In this document: positions 34,509 to 42,385 of the stretch, in pieces
Position numbering within the stretch: position 1 is the first letter of the stretch
Layout of the letters: the number at the start of each line of letters is the position of its first letter
Source of the DNA: SKZT01 sp964478625
GTDB lineage: Bacteria > Desulfobacterota > Desulfobacteria > Desulfobacterales > SKZT01
Direction of reading: 5' to 3'
Length of the DNA stretch: 64,000 nucleotides
NCBI GenBank assembly: GCA_964478625.1
Contig: CAYZJH010000006.1
Location: forward strand, 1-64,000
Position numbers and translations under genes: made by a program
The notes under the pieces: generated by a model
Seen by the model: only the letters and a program-made list of their open reading frames with translations
Told to the model about the DNA's origin: nothing
Databases searched by the model: none

Positions 34509-36050
34509 TTAAAGCATGTTGATCGTGTCCTTGTATGTTTGAGCCTGGTTGAACAGCTCATGCCGGGTGGTGTCCTTCATTTTTTCCAGGATTCGGTACA
34601 TCATGGCCATTCGCGGGTTTTTTGCGAGTTTATCCCGGTGGCGGTGGAGAAAATCCCAATAGAGACTGTTGAAAGGGCAGCAACGGTCTCCGGTACTGTT
34701 ATCCGGTCTGTAAAAGCAGTCATTGCAGTAATCACTCAACTTGCGGATATAATTGGCCGTGGAAACATATGGCTTGGTGGCCACGATGCCTCCATCGGCA
34801 AACTGGCTCATTCCCCTGGTGTTGACGATCTCCACCCACTGAATCGCATCCATGTAAACGCCCAGGTACCAGGAATCCACCTCGTCGGGATGCACACCGG
34901 AAAGCAGAGCGAAATTGCCGGTGACCATCAACCGTTGGATATGATGGGCATAGGCATGATTAAGAGACTGAGTAATTGCCTTGTGCATGCAGTTCATGCG
35001 GGTTTTGCCGGTCCAGTAATAATCCGGAAGACTCTCTTTGTGATCAAAATGGTTCAGAGTTTCATATTCGGGCATGTAAGCCCAGTAAATTCCCCGTACA
35101 TATTCCCGCCACCCAAGGATCTGACGGACAAATCCCTCAAGTTGTTCGATGGATATCTTTTGGTCCGATGAGCTTTGAGCTTGTGTAACAGCCGCCTGAA
35201 TCACTTCCATGGGGTGAAGCATTTTGGTATTAAGAGCAAATGAAAGCCGCGAATGAAACATGGACCAGCTTTCCGAGGTCATGGCATCCTGGTAGGTGCC
35301 GAAATACGGAAGACGTGTCCGGACAAAATCATTCAGCTGTTCCAAAGCCTGGCTGCGACTCACGGGCCATATGAAATTGCGGGGGTCTATTTCTCCAAAG
35401 GTTTTTACACCGCACAGAGAAATCATCTCGACAATATTGGAGACATCATTTTTAAAAACCTTTGCCGGAGGAACAGGTACTTCCTTGTCGTAGCGGTTGC
35501 GGTTGAGCTGATCGTAATTCCATTTTCCGCCCACAGGTTTACCCTCTTTGAGGATTATGTCGTATTTTTTGCGCATATAACGATAAAAAGACTCCATGAG
35601 ATACCGTTTTTTACCCTTGAAAAACCGTTGGACTTCTTCCCTGCCGGTCAGAAAATGTTCCGAATCCATTGCCGAGGACCGAATTCTGAGACGTGACACA
35701 ATCCTTTTTAACTGATTATCCAGCCGGTATTCATCAGGGTACAAATACTCGAACCGGGTAATGTTTTCTTTCCTGATTATTTTTAAGAGGTTTTGTTCAA
35801 TATCCTGTTCGTTTTCCGGGTCATCCAGACGAATATAGATCACGCGATGACCCCGGCCCGAAATCTCCCGGGCAAAACGGCGCATGCACGCGAAAAAGCC
35901 GGTCACCTTCTGAATATGGTGCTTGACATAATCGGTCTCCTGACGCACTTCCATCATGGTGTAGACCGTGTCTTTCCGGCTCGATGCGAACCACCCGTGC
36001 AAAATATTGAGCTGATCGCCCAGAATCAGGCGAAGGGTTCTTTCTGCCAT
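34509..36050 (-). CDS. FeS-type bacterial cryptochrome/(6-4) photolyase
   Basis: This 513-residue flavoprotein belongs to the FeS-BCP group, whose studied member PhrB repairs (6-4) photoproducts with blue light. Four Cys fit the 4Fe-4S ligands: C354, C442, C445 and C458, offset by exactly +4 from the PhrB ligands. The FAD-binding region includes RQILGWREYVRGIYWAYMP and ANYIRKLSDYCNDC. The N-terminal antenna domain starts LRLILGDQLN. The start is the ATG at 36050. It has no operon partner; it lies between repeat-rich spacers. Presence of a photolyase suggests periodic light exposure, for example in shallow or surface sediments (inference). Confidence 0.9.
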   Translation of the reverse strand: MAERTLRLILGDQLNILHGWFASSRKDTVYTMMEVRQETDYVKHHIQKVTGFFACMRRFAREISGRGHRVIYIRLDDPENEQDIEQNLLKIIRKENITRFEYLYPDEYRLDNQLKRIVSRLRIRSSAMDSEHFLTGREEVQRFFKGKKRYLMESFYRYMRKKYDIILKEGKPVGGKWNYDQLNRNRYDKEVPVPPAKVFKNDVSNIVEMISLCGVKTFGEIDPRNFIWPVSRSQALEQLNDFVRTRLPYFGTYQDAMTSESWSMFHSRLSFALNTKMLHPMEVIQAAVTQAQSSSDQKISIEQLEGFVRQILGWREYVRGIYWAYMPEYETLNHFDHKESLPDYYWTGKTRMNCMHKAITQSLNHAYAHHIQRLMVTGNFALLSGVHPDEVDSWYLGVYMDAIQWVEIVNTRGMSQFADGGIVATKPYVSTANYIRKLSDYCNDCFYRPDNSTGDRCCPFNSLYWDFLHRHRDKLAKNPRMAMMYRILEKMKDTTRHELFNQAQTYKDTINML

Positions 36051-36482
36051 GACCGTGCTCCATTTTCTTCAGTAAAAAGTTTCATATTTCACCCCGATTT
36101 GAAATCCATCGGCCGGATGCGGGACCATTGAACCAGTTTACCCAAACCGGTGGAGATGAACCCTTTTATGGCCGGAACGGCATGCTCCGGCTCTCTTTTC
36201 AGAATATCACGATGGGAATTATGCCGACAAGGCTGCCGCTGTTTTTTTCTCAACACCGAACCGGTCATGGAGAATCTTTCCGACGGAGTATATCAACGAT
36301 CCCATGGATACGTGTAACAACTCACTTACGGAGGTATGCATTGCTTATAGTCAAAAAGCCTGACAGTCTTTTTGAAAAGATTTAATTTTTAAAACAGACA
36401 CGATTGGGATAATCTTATCCATCTTGTTTTGATCTGGAAGAAGCGGTCACTTACCAGGTAACTATGCCAAGTAGTGATGAGC

Positions 36483-36503
36483 GGCAAAAGCATCGCTTTT
36501 GCC
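36483..36503. repeat. Perfect 9-bp hairpin
   Basis: GGCAAAAGC and GCTTTTGCC enclose ATC. No T-run follows, so a terminator is not indicated. It lies in the 800-base spacer between the photolyase and NifX-like genes, which otherwise holds a heptamer array and no supported gene. Confidence 0.6.
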
Positions 36504-36537
36504 CTCTTGTCGAAAAAATTCCCCTGGACCCTTCCGG

Positions 36538-36590
36538 CTAATACCTAATACCTTATACCTTATTCCTTATACCTTATACCTTATACCTTT
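36538..36590 (+). repeat. Heptanucleotide tandem array 1 (TACCTTA units)
   Basis: About six to seven degenerate copies of the 7-base unit TACCTTA run head to tail. They are followed by CTTCCTGAACACTG and a REP-like CCGCCGGGATG arm. The same order of parts recurs at 41190-41330. Confidence 0.85.
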
Positions 36591-36821
36591 TCTTCCTGAA
36601 CACTGAACACTGGAACCCAACTTCCGCCGGGATGTCGGTTTAAGATCGTGCCCGGATGACAATAAAATGCGCAACGGGATGACGGTATAAGCAAACAGAG
36701 TTGCTATTCTGCACCTCTCCTGTCGCTTTTTTGCAACCCTTTCAGGTTGGACGAAAATGGAATCAATATGTAACATCTCGATTTATTTGATCATACATAT
36801 TTAGTCTCATTTCTTAAACCC

Positions 36822-36838
36822 TTGGCACATATCCTGCT
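36822..36838 (+). promoter_or_regulatory. Sigma54 (-24/-12) promoter
   Basis: TTGGCACATATCCTGCT matches the consensus TTGGCACG-N4-TTGCW with two mismatches and has the required GG-N10-GC spacing. The expected start is near 36849, 18 bases before the ATG of the NifX-like gene, which has AGGAGG. An activator gene is not present in the window. Confidence 0.7.
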
Positions 36839-36866
36839 AACCTATCGGACAAGGAGGCATAGCCGG

Positions 36867-37472
36867 ATGAAAATCGCACTTACGGCTTGGGAAGACAGAA
36901 TATCACCTGTTTTTGATGCTGCCAGAACTCTTCTGATCGCCCATATCGAAAATGACCGGATTGTCGGCAGACACTATGAGCCTTTTAACCCCGGGGCAGT
37001 TGCCCGTTTGGTCGATTTTTTAAAAGCCCTGGAAATTGACGTGTTCATATGCGGGGCCATTTCCCAAACGCCATCGATCATTATCGAAGCCGGCGGTATC
37101 CGACTCATTTCTTTTATCGGAGGCAAAATCGACGACATTCTGGAATCCTGCACCAAGGACCTCAGGATCGTGGCAAAATTTTCAATGCCGGGGTGCGGAA
37201 GGCAGAATCGACATCAACAAAGAAGACGAAATGAATATTTAAAGGAAAACAAGGAGGTGAGCCATATGCCGAGAGGTGATGGAACAGGCCCCCAGAGACA
37301 GGGGGGAGGTCAGAAAGGCAAAGGCGGATGCAAGACCGGCCGGCGCGGACAGGGCGGTGGAAGCGGTAAGGGTTCCGGCCAGGGCTGCGGTAAAGGCCAG
37401 GGAAAAAGCCAGGGTCAGGGCAGAGGACAAAAACCGGGGGGAAAACAACCCCAAAATCAAAGTGGGGAATAA
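36867..37472 (+). CDS. NifX/NifB-like domain fused in frame to a Gly-rich DUF5320-like tail
   Basis: Residues 1-113 form a dinitrogenase iron-molybdenum cofactor (NifX/NafY-like) domain: MKIALTAWEDRISPVFDAARTLL, VFICGAISQTPS and FIGGKIDDILES. These domains bind iron-sulfur or Fe-Mo cluster precursors. A basic linker leads to a Gly/Gln/Lys-rich tail from residue 134 (MPRGDGTGPQRQGGGQKGKGG). AGGAGG precedes the ATG at 36867, and a sigma54-like promoter precedes that. A second, perfect ribosome binding site lies before residue 134 in the same frame, so two products may be made. A frameshift merging two genes is the alternative. No nif genes are nearby. Confidence 0.8.
   Translation: MKIALTAWEDRISPVFDAARTLLIAHIENDRIVGRHYEPFNPGAVARLVDFLKALEIDVFICGAISQTPSIIIEAGGIRLISFIGGKIDDILESCTKDLRIVAKFSMPGCGRQNRHQQRRRNEYLKENKEVSHMPRGDGTGPQRQGGGQKGKGGCKTGRRGQGGGSGKGSGQGCGKGQGKSQGQGRGQKPGGKQPQNQSGE
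37266..37472 (+). CDS. Internal-start Gly-rich small protein (DUF5320-like)
   Basis: AAGGAGGTGA (37251-37260) stands five bases before this in-frame ATG, the strongest ribosome binding site I saw in the window. The predicted 68-residue product opens MPRGDGTGPQRQGGG and is rich in Gly, Gln and Lys with two Cys. The opening MPxxDGxGP is shared with the next gene. It is nested in the longer NifX-like frame and may be the real separate gene. Confidence 0.6.
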   Translation: MPRGDGTGPQRQGGGQKGKGGCKTGRRGQGGGSGKGSGQGCGKGQGKSQGQGRGQKPGGKQPQNQSGE

Positions 37473-37504
37473 AACAGGTTTTAATTCAACCAAAGGAGGA
37501 CACC

Positions 37505-37822
37505 ATGCCTGGATTTGATGGAAACGGACCCATGGGCGAAGGTCCGATGACAGGAGGCGCCCGGGGATACTGCAATCGGCCGGAAACCGGATATGCAGGT
37601 CCGTACGGTTTTCGCTCAATGATGGCCTATGGTCGTGGTTACAGAAAAGGCCTTGGCATGCGAAGAGGTTTCGGACGTTCTTGGAAAAGAGGCTTTGGAG
37701 CCTATGCACCGGAAAATTCCCTGACAGCCGAAAAAGAACTGGCCGTGCTTAAAAAGCAGGCGGATTCGGTCAGAGCCACTCTGGATTCAATCACCCAAAG
37801 AATCGCCGAAATTGAAAAGTAA
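37505..37822 (+). CDS. DUF5320 family protein
   Basis: This 105-residue protein has the family opening MPGFDGNGPMGEGPMTGGARGYC, a Gly/Arg/aromatic-rich middle, and a C-terminal coiled-coil helix (about residues 76-105, LTAEKELAVLKKQADSVRATL). The function is unknown. Such proteins commonly sit beside NifX-like and Mrp/NBP35-like genes in anaerobes. An AAAGGAGG site precedes the ATG, 32 bases after the previous stop. Confidence 0.85.
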   Translation: MPGFDGNGPMGEGPMTGGARGYCNRPETGYAGPYGFRSMMAYGRGYRKGLGMRRGFGRSWKRGFGAYAPENSLTAEKELAVLKKQADSVRATLDSITQRIAEIEK

Positions 37823-37841
37823 AAACCCGCGGTTTAGAACC

Positions 37842-37887
37842 CATCTTTGCGATCATACCGGGTCTTTCCGGTATGATCGCAAAGATG
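37842..37887 (+). other. Perfect 20-bp intercistronic hairpin
   Basis: CATCTTTGCGATCATACCGG (37842-37861) pairs perfectly with 37868-37887 across a six-base loop. No T-run follows, so this is not a standard terminator. It lies between the DUF5320 and FmdB-like genes, in the same operon, and may set mRNA stability or differential expression. Its centre CATACCGG-N6-CCGGTATG also occurs at 50395-50416. Confidence 0.8.
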
Positions 37888-37934
37888 TCCCAAAGAGGAG
37901 TTGCTCAACCGATCATTATTTAAGGAGAAATTTT

Positions 37935-38189
37935 ATGCCGTTGTTTGATTATTTATGCGAACATTGCGGAAAAACAACCGAAATTCTAATATCGGGATCC
38001 CAGCCTGTTCTGGAATGCAGCAATTGCGGAAGCCGGAATTTAAAAAAACTGCTCTCTGCTCATTCATCCTATTTTGGAAATTCAAAACATAGAGTTCCAG
38101 GGCCGAAAGATACCGCCTGCTGCGGTTCAGCTCCGGGGCAGGCGTCAGGTTGCGCCGGTCCGGGAAGCTGCTGTGGAAAAAATTTCTAA
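37935..38189 (+). CDS. FmdB-type zinc-ribbon small protein with Cys-rich tail
   Basis: This 84-residue protein begins with the FmdB zinc ribbon (MPLFDYLCEHCGKTTEI...LECSNCGSRNLKKLL), with CxxC pairs at about residues 8-11 and 34-37. A Cys-rich tail follows (ACCGSAPGQASGCAGPGSCC), which is unusual and could bind another metal or cluster. AAGGAG precedes the ATG. The in-frame extension upstream to 37812 overlaps the hairpin and is not real. Confidence 0.85.
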   Translation: MPLFDYLCEHCGKTTEILISGSQPVLECSNCGSRNLKKLLSAHSSYFGNSKHRVPGPKDTACCGSAPGQASGCAGPGSCCGKNF

Positions 38190-38223
38190 AATCGATAAAG
38201 TTTATTGAAAGGGAGGTTCCCTT

Positions 38224-38691
38224 ATGAAAGTAGCCGTCAGTTCGACAGGAAAAGACCTTAATTCCCAGGTCGATCCCCATTTCGGCAGATGTGGGTTCTA
38301 TATGATCGTCGAAACAGACGATATGAGTTTTCAAAGCTTTGACAATGAGAACAGGGCTTCAAGCGGAGGAGCAGGGATCCAGGCCGCGGGTTTTTTATCC
38401 TCCCAGGGGGTCAAGGCCGTTTTAACCGGCAACTGTGGCCCCAATGCCATGAAAACGTTTTCTGCAGCCGGAGTTCTGGTTTTTACCGGAATTACAGGTA
38501 CGGTAGCTGAAGCAGTTGAACAGTTTAAGCACGGAAGTCTGACTCCTTCCGTTAAAGCAACCGTTTCAGAAAAAACAGGTACGAGGCCATTGGAAACGAC
38601 AGGAAAGGGTATGGCCAAAGACGGCCTAGGCCGATGTGCGGGTGGGACCGGTCGCGGATTGGGCGGAGGCCGCAGGATGGGTGGAAGGTAA
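38224..38691 (+). CDS. NifX-like dinitrogenase cofactor-binding family protein
   Basis: The 155-residue protein has a NifX/NafY-like fold over about residues 1-105: MKVAVSSTGKDLNSQVDPHFGRCGFYMIV, AVLTGNCGPNAMKTFSAAG. The tail is Gly/Arg-rich (GRCAGGTGRGLGGGRR). Family members bind Fe-S or Fe-Mo cluster intermediates. A GGGAGG site precedes the ATG. It is the last gene of the sigma54-linked cluster. Without nif genes, a role in general metal-cluster handling is more likely than nitrogen fixation. Confidence 0.88.
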   Translation: MKVAVSSTGKDLNSQVDPHFGRCGFYMIVETDDMSFQSFDNENRASSGGAGIQAAGFLSSQGVKAVLTGNCGPNAMKTFSAAGVLVFTGITGTVAEAVEQFKHGSLTPSVKATVSEKTGTRPLETTGKGMAKDGLGRCAGGTGRGLGGGRRMGGR

Positions 38692-38713
38692 CAAAAAAAT
38701 ATGAAAACCGGAT

Positions 38714-39667
38714 TCAGCACTTCCTGGGAACGGATCCCTCTTCTTTTAAGTGGGCATAAAATTTGGCAAAATCGATTTGATAATTGAAATCATCCCGTTC
38801 CCGGAACCGCTGACCTTTGATGTCCATGTTTCGGACCAGAATCAATTCTTCGGTAATATTGGATGCCTGAACAATTTTCATTCCCGAAGGGGCCCAAATA
38901 CCGCTTCCTCCCCAGAAATAGTCCCCGGTGACCCCATGACGTCCCACCATGTTTGCACCCAGGCTCCACACCTGATTGTAGGCAGCTTTGGAAGCATTCA
39001 TCAGGTCCCAGAGAAAACCATAGTAATGGTCGCTCATGACATTCATGCTCGGATATTCCCGTAGTGCCTCCGACCGCCAGTTCGCCATGGTAACGATGGC
39101 ATCCACATGGTCACGAAACGCATAATTTCTCGACAGTTCCACAAAGCAAAGGTCATAACAGATCAAAAATCCAAACCGCCCCCATTTGGTGTCTATGGTC
39201 AGGCGTCTGTCCGACCCGCGCCGGAAATAGGGCTGTTCTAGGGGAGGAAGAAACACTTTGTCATAAATATATTTTTCGTCCCGGTAATCGATACTTTTGC
39301 TCAGAATGAATGTGGAATTATAAAACTCACCGTTTTTTTTACGTACGTTATTGTAAAATACATATTCAAGCCCCTTGCCGTCATCGCAAAGGCTTTCACG
39401 GATGCGCCCAAGTGTTGGTGCAATGTTTCCATTTTCACCTTCTTCAAGAAGTTCCTTAACCTCATGACCGTTGTTCTCATTCCAAACATATCCGGTGACA
39501 GTAAGCTCTGGAAAGATCGCCATGTTGGCCCCTTTCTCATGAGCTGTCTGAACCACTTCCTCCATTCGATTCAGATTGGTCTTTATGTCTGATGCCAGGT
39601 TCAGATTGGCAATCAGAATGCTCGGACAATCTTCCTTGTCGGAAAAATCCCTCTCTACCAGTCGCAT
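38714..39667 (-). CDS. Carbon-nitrogen hydrolase (nitrilase superfamily)
   Basis: This 317-residue enzyme has the Glu-Lys-Cys catalytic triad of the superfamily: E54 in FPELTVTGY, K137 in YDKVFLP and C170 in LICYDLCF. It probably hydrolyses an amide or nitrile; the substrate is not readable. The start has AGGAG upstream. A LysR regulator precedes it by 39 bases on the same strand, so the two are likely co-transcribed. Confidence 0.88.
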   Translation of the reverse strand: MRLVERDFSDKEDCPSILIANLNLASDIKTNLNRMEEVVQTAHEKGANMAIFPELTVTGYVWNENNGHEVKELLEEGENGNIAPTLGRIRESLCDDGKGLEYVFYNNVRKKNGEFYNSTFILSKSIDYRDEKYIYDKVFLPPLEQPYFRRGSDRRLTIDTKWGRFGFLICYDLCFVELSRNYAFRDHVDAIVTMANWRSEALREYPSMNVMSDHYYGFLWDLMNASKAAYNQVWSLGANMVGRHGVTGDYFWGGSGIWAPSGMKIVQASNITEELILVRNMDIKGQRFRERDDFNYQIDFAKFYAHLKEEGSVPRKC

Positions 39668-39706
39668 GATGTTTATCTCCTAAATGTTGCTGGTTTGGTT
39701 GATAGT

Positions 39707-40612
39707 TTAAAAAGGAACAAAAAATGGATAATTTTTTGTAAATTGCAGAAAAGCCCGGGCTGCCGCTGTAATGGGTACTTTTTCCAGTCTGATCATTTTG
39801 AATGTTCTTGACCGGGTCATTTTCGGCACACTCAAAATGATGACCGATCCTTCCCGAACCTCTTTGAATACGGACCATTTGGAAACCACCGACAGACCAA
39901 TGCCGTATTTGACCATTTCGATAGCCAGATTCTGACTTTCGGTGGTCATGACGATAGTGAGTGATCCGGGATCAACGGCCATATTCTGAAAAAAAGTGTC
40001 GCCAACCCCCGGCATATCCTTTCCTGAGGAAACAAGCACCACAGGGTGTTTGTACAAGTCTTTGGGTAAAATCGGATTTTTTTCGGCCAAAGGATGATTT
40101 TCCGGACCGATCAGGACCACCTCGTCTTCGACAAGTTCTTCTTCAAACCCAAAATTTCCGGGCATCGGCTCCGGTGTTACGGCAAAATCGATACGGGCAT
40201 TATTCAGGTCCCGAATCATTTTCTCTGGATCCTGAACCAAAACATGGAGAACCACATCGGTATAGTTAAGGTTGAATTGATAAAGGAGTTGGGGCAGAAG
40301 ATCATGCGCAGCCGTGGCATCGGCCCCGATATGCAAAGCCCCTTTCACCTGATGCAGCAATTCAAGAATGTCTTCGGTTAATTGTGTATATCCGGAAAGA
40401 ATCCTTTTGGCATGGTGATAGAAAATGGCTCCTGCCGGAGTTGGTCTGACTGCACGGGTATGCCGGTACACCAGGGGAGTTCCCAAATCCTTTTCAAGAC
40501 CTTTAATCAGATGACTGATGGCCGACTGGGTCAGGCATTTGGATTCAGCAGCCCTGGAAAAACTTTCATGTTCGATGACAGCGCAAAAGACCTGTAATTT
40601 GTGATCTTCCAT
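39707..40612 (-). CDS. LysR-family transcriptional regulator
   Basis: The 301-residue protein has the N-terminal winged HTH (about residues 3-62: FCAVIEHESFSRAAESKCLTQ, SAISHLIKGLEKDLGTPLVYRH) and a C-terminal periplasmic-binding-like effector domain. It lies directly upstream of the nitrilase gene in the same orientation, and the spacer upstream is repeat-rich. It probably controls its own operon; the ligand is unknown. Confidence 0.93.
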   Translation of the reverse strand: MEDHKLQVFCAVIEHESFSRAAESKCLTQSAISHLIKGLEKDLGTPLVYRHTRAVRPTPAGAIFYHHAKRILSGYTQLTEDILELLHQVKGALHIGADATAAHDLLPQLLYQFNLNYTDVVLHVLVQDPEKMIRDLNNARIDFAVTPEPMPGNFGFEEELVEDEVVLIGPENHPLAEKNPILPKDLYKHPVVLVSSGKDMPGVGDTFFQNMAVDPGSLTIVMTTESQNLAIEMVKYGIGLSVVSKWSVFKEVREGSVIILSVPKMTRSRTFKMIRLEKVPITAAARAFLQFTKNYPFFVPF

Positions 40613-40682
40613 AAGCCTCTATTCAGTTTTTTTTTAAATTCCAAAGTAAGCGGCTTTGAAACATAAAAGCTTCCGACGTCTT

Positions 40683-40830
40683 TCCAGCGGAACCGGTCCC
40701 GGGCATGAACCGGGAGCAGGAATCCATTTTTGCAGCTGCACTCCATGGATAGCGCCTGAAGGCTTCACTTCGTGCCCGGTGTTCTTCGTTATGCCGGACT
40801 TGATCCGGCATCCACGAAAAACAGGTGCCT
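40683..40830 (+). repeat. REP-like repeat G
   Basis: This holds CGGTCCCGGGCATGAACCGG near 40693 and a perfect REP hairpin at 40791-40811 (stem ATGCCGGA, loop CTTGA) identical to those in elements A and C. It belongs to the 930-base spacer between LysR and the Tup-like genes, which has no supported gene. Confidence 0.7.
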
Positions 40831-40897
40831 CAATCCGCATGGATTCCGGTTTCAACCCATTGGCGCCGGGTTAAGGAATGAAAAAGCTATTTTAATT

Positions 40898-41074
40898 GTC
40901 ATTCTGAGGAGGCCAACATGGTACGCGGTTATATGGCACACGATCAGTGGCCGACGAAGAATCTATCCTCCATGCCGGCACGGTCTCTTGTGTTTAAACT
41001 CCAAGTCAGTACCGATGATCCTTCCGGGCTCGGGCAGATAGATTCTTCGGTCGCTAACGCTCCCTCAGAATGAC
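40898..41074. repeat. Element with perfect 12-bp terminal inverted repeats
   Basis: GTCATTCTGAGG (40898-40909) and CCTCAGAATGAC (41063-41074) bound 177 bases. Inner sequences AGAATCTATC and AGATTCTTCGG form further inverted matches. No ORF is supported. It differs in sequence from elements A, B and E, so it is a separate family; a degenerate relative lies near 33135. Confidence 0.8.
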
Positions 41075-41085
41075 AAGTTCCAGGC

Positions 41086-41340
41086 AAGCTTCCTGAACCC
41101 TGAACACCTAATACCTAAAACCCGATCTTTCATGTTTCCGGTTCCCGGTTCAGGCCCGGGACAGGCCCCGCCGGAAAGACAGTACACTATCTCCTAAACA
41201 CGTGAATACCTAAAACCTTAAACCTAATACCTTATACCTTATACCTCACACCTGAAACCTTTCCTTCCTGAACACTGGATCCCGACTCCCGGTTCAGGCC
41301 CGGGACAGGCCCCGCCGGGATGACGGCATAAAATCGTGCC
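41086..41340 (+). repeat. Heptanucleotide array 2 with REP arms
   Basis: Degenerate TACCTTA/ACCTAAA units run at 41107-41130 and 41200-41258. They alternate with CTTCCTGAAC and REP arms containing GGTTCAGGCCCGGGACAGGC (41147 and 41289 regions). The order of heptamers, CTTCCTGAACACTGGA and CCGCCGGGATG repeats that of array 1. Confidence 0.8.
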
Positions 41341-41439
41341 GGGATAGCCATACGATCAGCCGCAATAACGTCAAAATAAACCGAGAGCACCTGATACCAG
41401 GCACTTATGAGATTTTTGGACAATCAAGAAACAATATAC

Positions 41440-41456
41440 CATGAAAATATTTCATG
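41440..41456. promoter_or_regulatory. Palindrome CATGAAA-ATA-TTTCATG
   Basis: A perfect 7+3+7 inverted repeat lies about 85 bases before the first Tup-like gene. Its size and position suit an operator, but it does not match the ModE box I know, and I cannot name a binding protein. Confidence 0.45.
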
Positions 41457-41541
41457 CGAAATAGTAAAAAAATGAATTTGATTTCATAGAGGATGGGATG
41501 ATAGAAATTTGACCTTGAAAACAAAGAAGGAGACCCGTCTG

Positions 41542-42309
41542 ATGAGTGGTGATCATAAGAAAATAATCCGGATCGCTTCCACCACCAGTGTCCAGAATTC
41601 GGGCCTGATGGATGTTTTGATACCTGAGTATGAAAAAAACACCTGTTATCCTGTGTGTGTGGAACTGAAAGCGGTCGGTACCGGAAAAGCGATTCGTCTG
41701 GCCAAAAAAGGTCAGGCGGATCTGATTTTTGTCCATGATCCGTTCAGGGAAGAAAAATTTGTGGCCACGGGTTATGGGGTCAACCGCAGGACTGTCATGT
41801 ACAATGAATTTTTGATCATCGGGCCTGAAAACGATCCTGCCCATATCAGGCAGGCCTCAAGTGCTGAGGAGGCATTTGAAGCCATTGCGAAAAAATCAGC
41901 CCCTTTTGTTTCCCGGGGAGATGATTCCGGAACCAACTTCAGGGAGATGGATTTGTGGGAGGACATCGGAATCAATCCTGTGGGGAAAGGATGGTATTTC
42001 GTAACAGGAGCCGGTATGGGGCAAACATTGCTGGCGGCCAACAATAAAAAAGCATACACCCTGGTGGACAGCGGCACTTTCCTTTTCTGTCAAAAGCAGA
42101 TCGGCCTTTTGGAACTTTTCAGAAACGATCCGATCCTGAAAAATGATTACAGCCTGATTGCAGTCAATCCTGCGAATGATCCGGAAGTAAACTATCGTGA
42201 AAGCATGGATTTTATCGCTTTTGCCACCTCGCCGGAAGGTCAGAAAGTCATTGCCGGATATACTCGCGACGGTGTTGTCTTATTTAATCCGGCGGCGGTC
42301 CCAGTTTGA
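41542..42309 (+). CDS. TupA/PBP-like tungstate-binding paralogue without signal peptide
   Basis: The 255-residue protein is a clear relative of the TupA encoded next: ASTTSVQNSGLMDVLIPEYEK, GTGKAIRLAKKGQADLIFVHDP, and FVSRGDDSGTN match the oxyanion-binding loops. The frame opens at a TTG (41509), but AAGGAG before the ATG at 41542 fixes the start at MSGDHKKIIRIASTTS. Neither start provides a signal peptide. It should therefore stay in the cytoplasm, where it could act as a tungstate/molybdate store, chaperone or sensor (inference). A pseudogene-like loss of the export signal is the alternative. Confidence 0.82.
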   Translation: MSGDHKKIIRIASTTSVQNSGLMDVLIPEYEKNTCYPVCVELKAVGTGKAIRLAKKGQADLIFVHDPFREEKFVATGYGVNRRTVMYNEFLIIGPENDPAHIRQASSAEEAFEAIAKKSAPFVSRGDDSGTNFREMDLWEDIGINPVGKGWYFVTGAGMGQTLLAANNKKAYTLVDSGTFLFCQKQIGLLELFRNDPILKNDYSLIAVNPANDPEVNYRESMDFIAFATSPEGQKVIAGYTRDGVVLFNPAAVPV

Positions 42310-42385
42310 CCCCATCCTTCGTACCGTGGAAAGAAATCATAGGGTTTCCTGAAAAAAAACAGGTCGTCTATTTTTCAAACCACCC

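Noticed and set aside
36128..36385. Open frame of 85 codons upstream of the NifX cluster
   Set aside because: No plausible ribosome binding site or recognisable family, and it sits in repeat-rich spacer.
36538..36590. Tandem array as a CRISPR
   Set aside because: Units are 7 bases with no unique spacers, and no cas genes are present in the window.
41509..41541. Upstream TTG extension as a signal peptide for the TupA paralogue
   Set aside because: The 11 extra residues are charged (TLKTKKETR) with no hydrophobic core, and the ribosome binding site lies after them.
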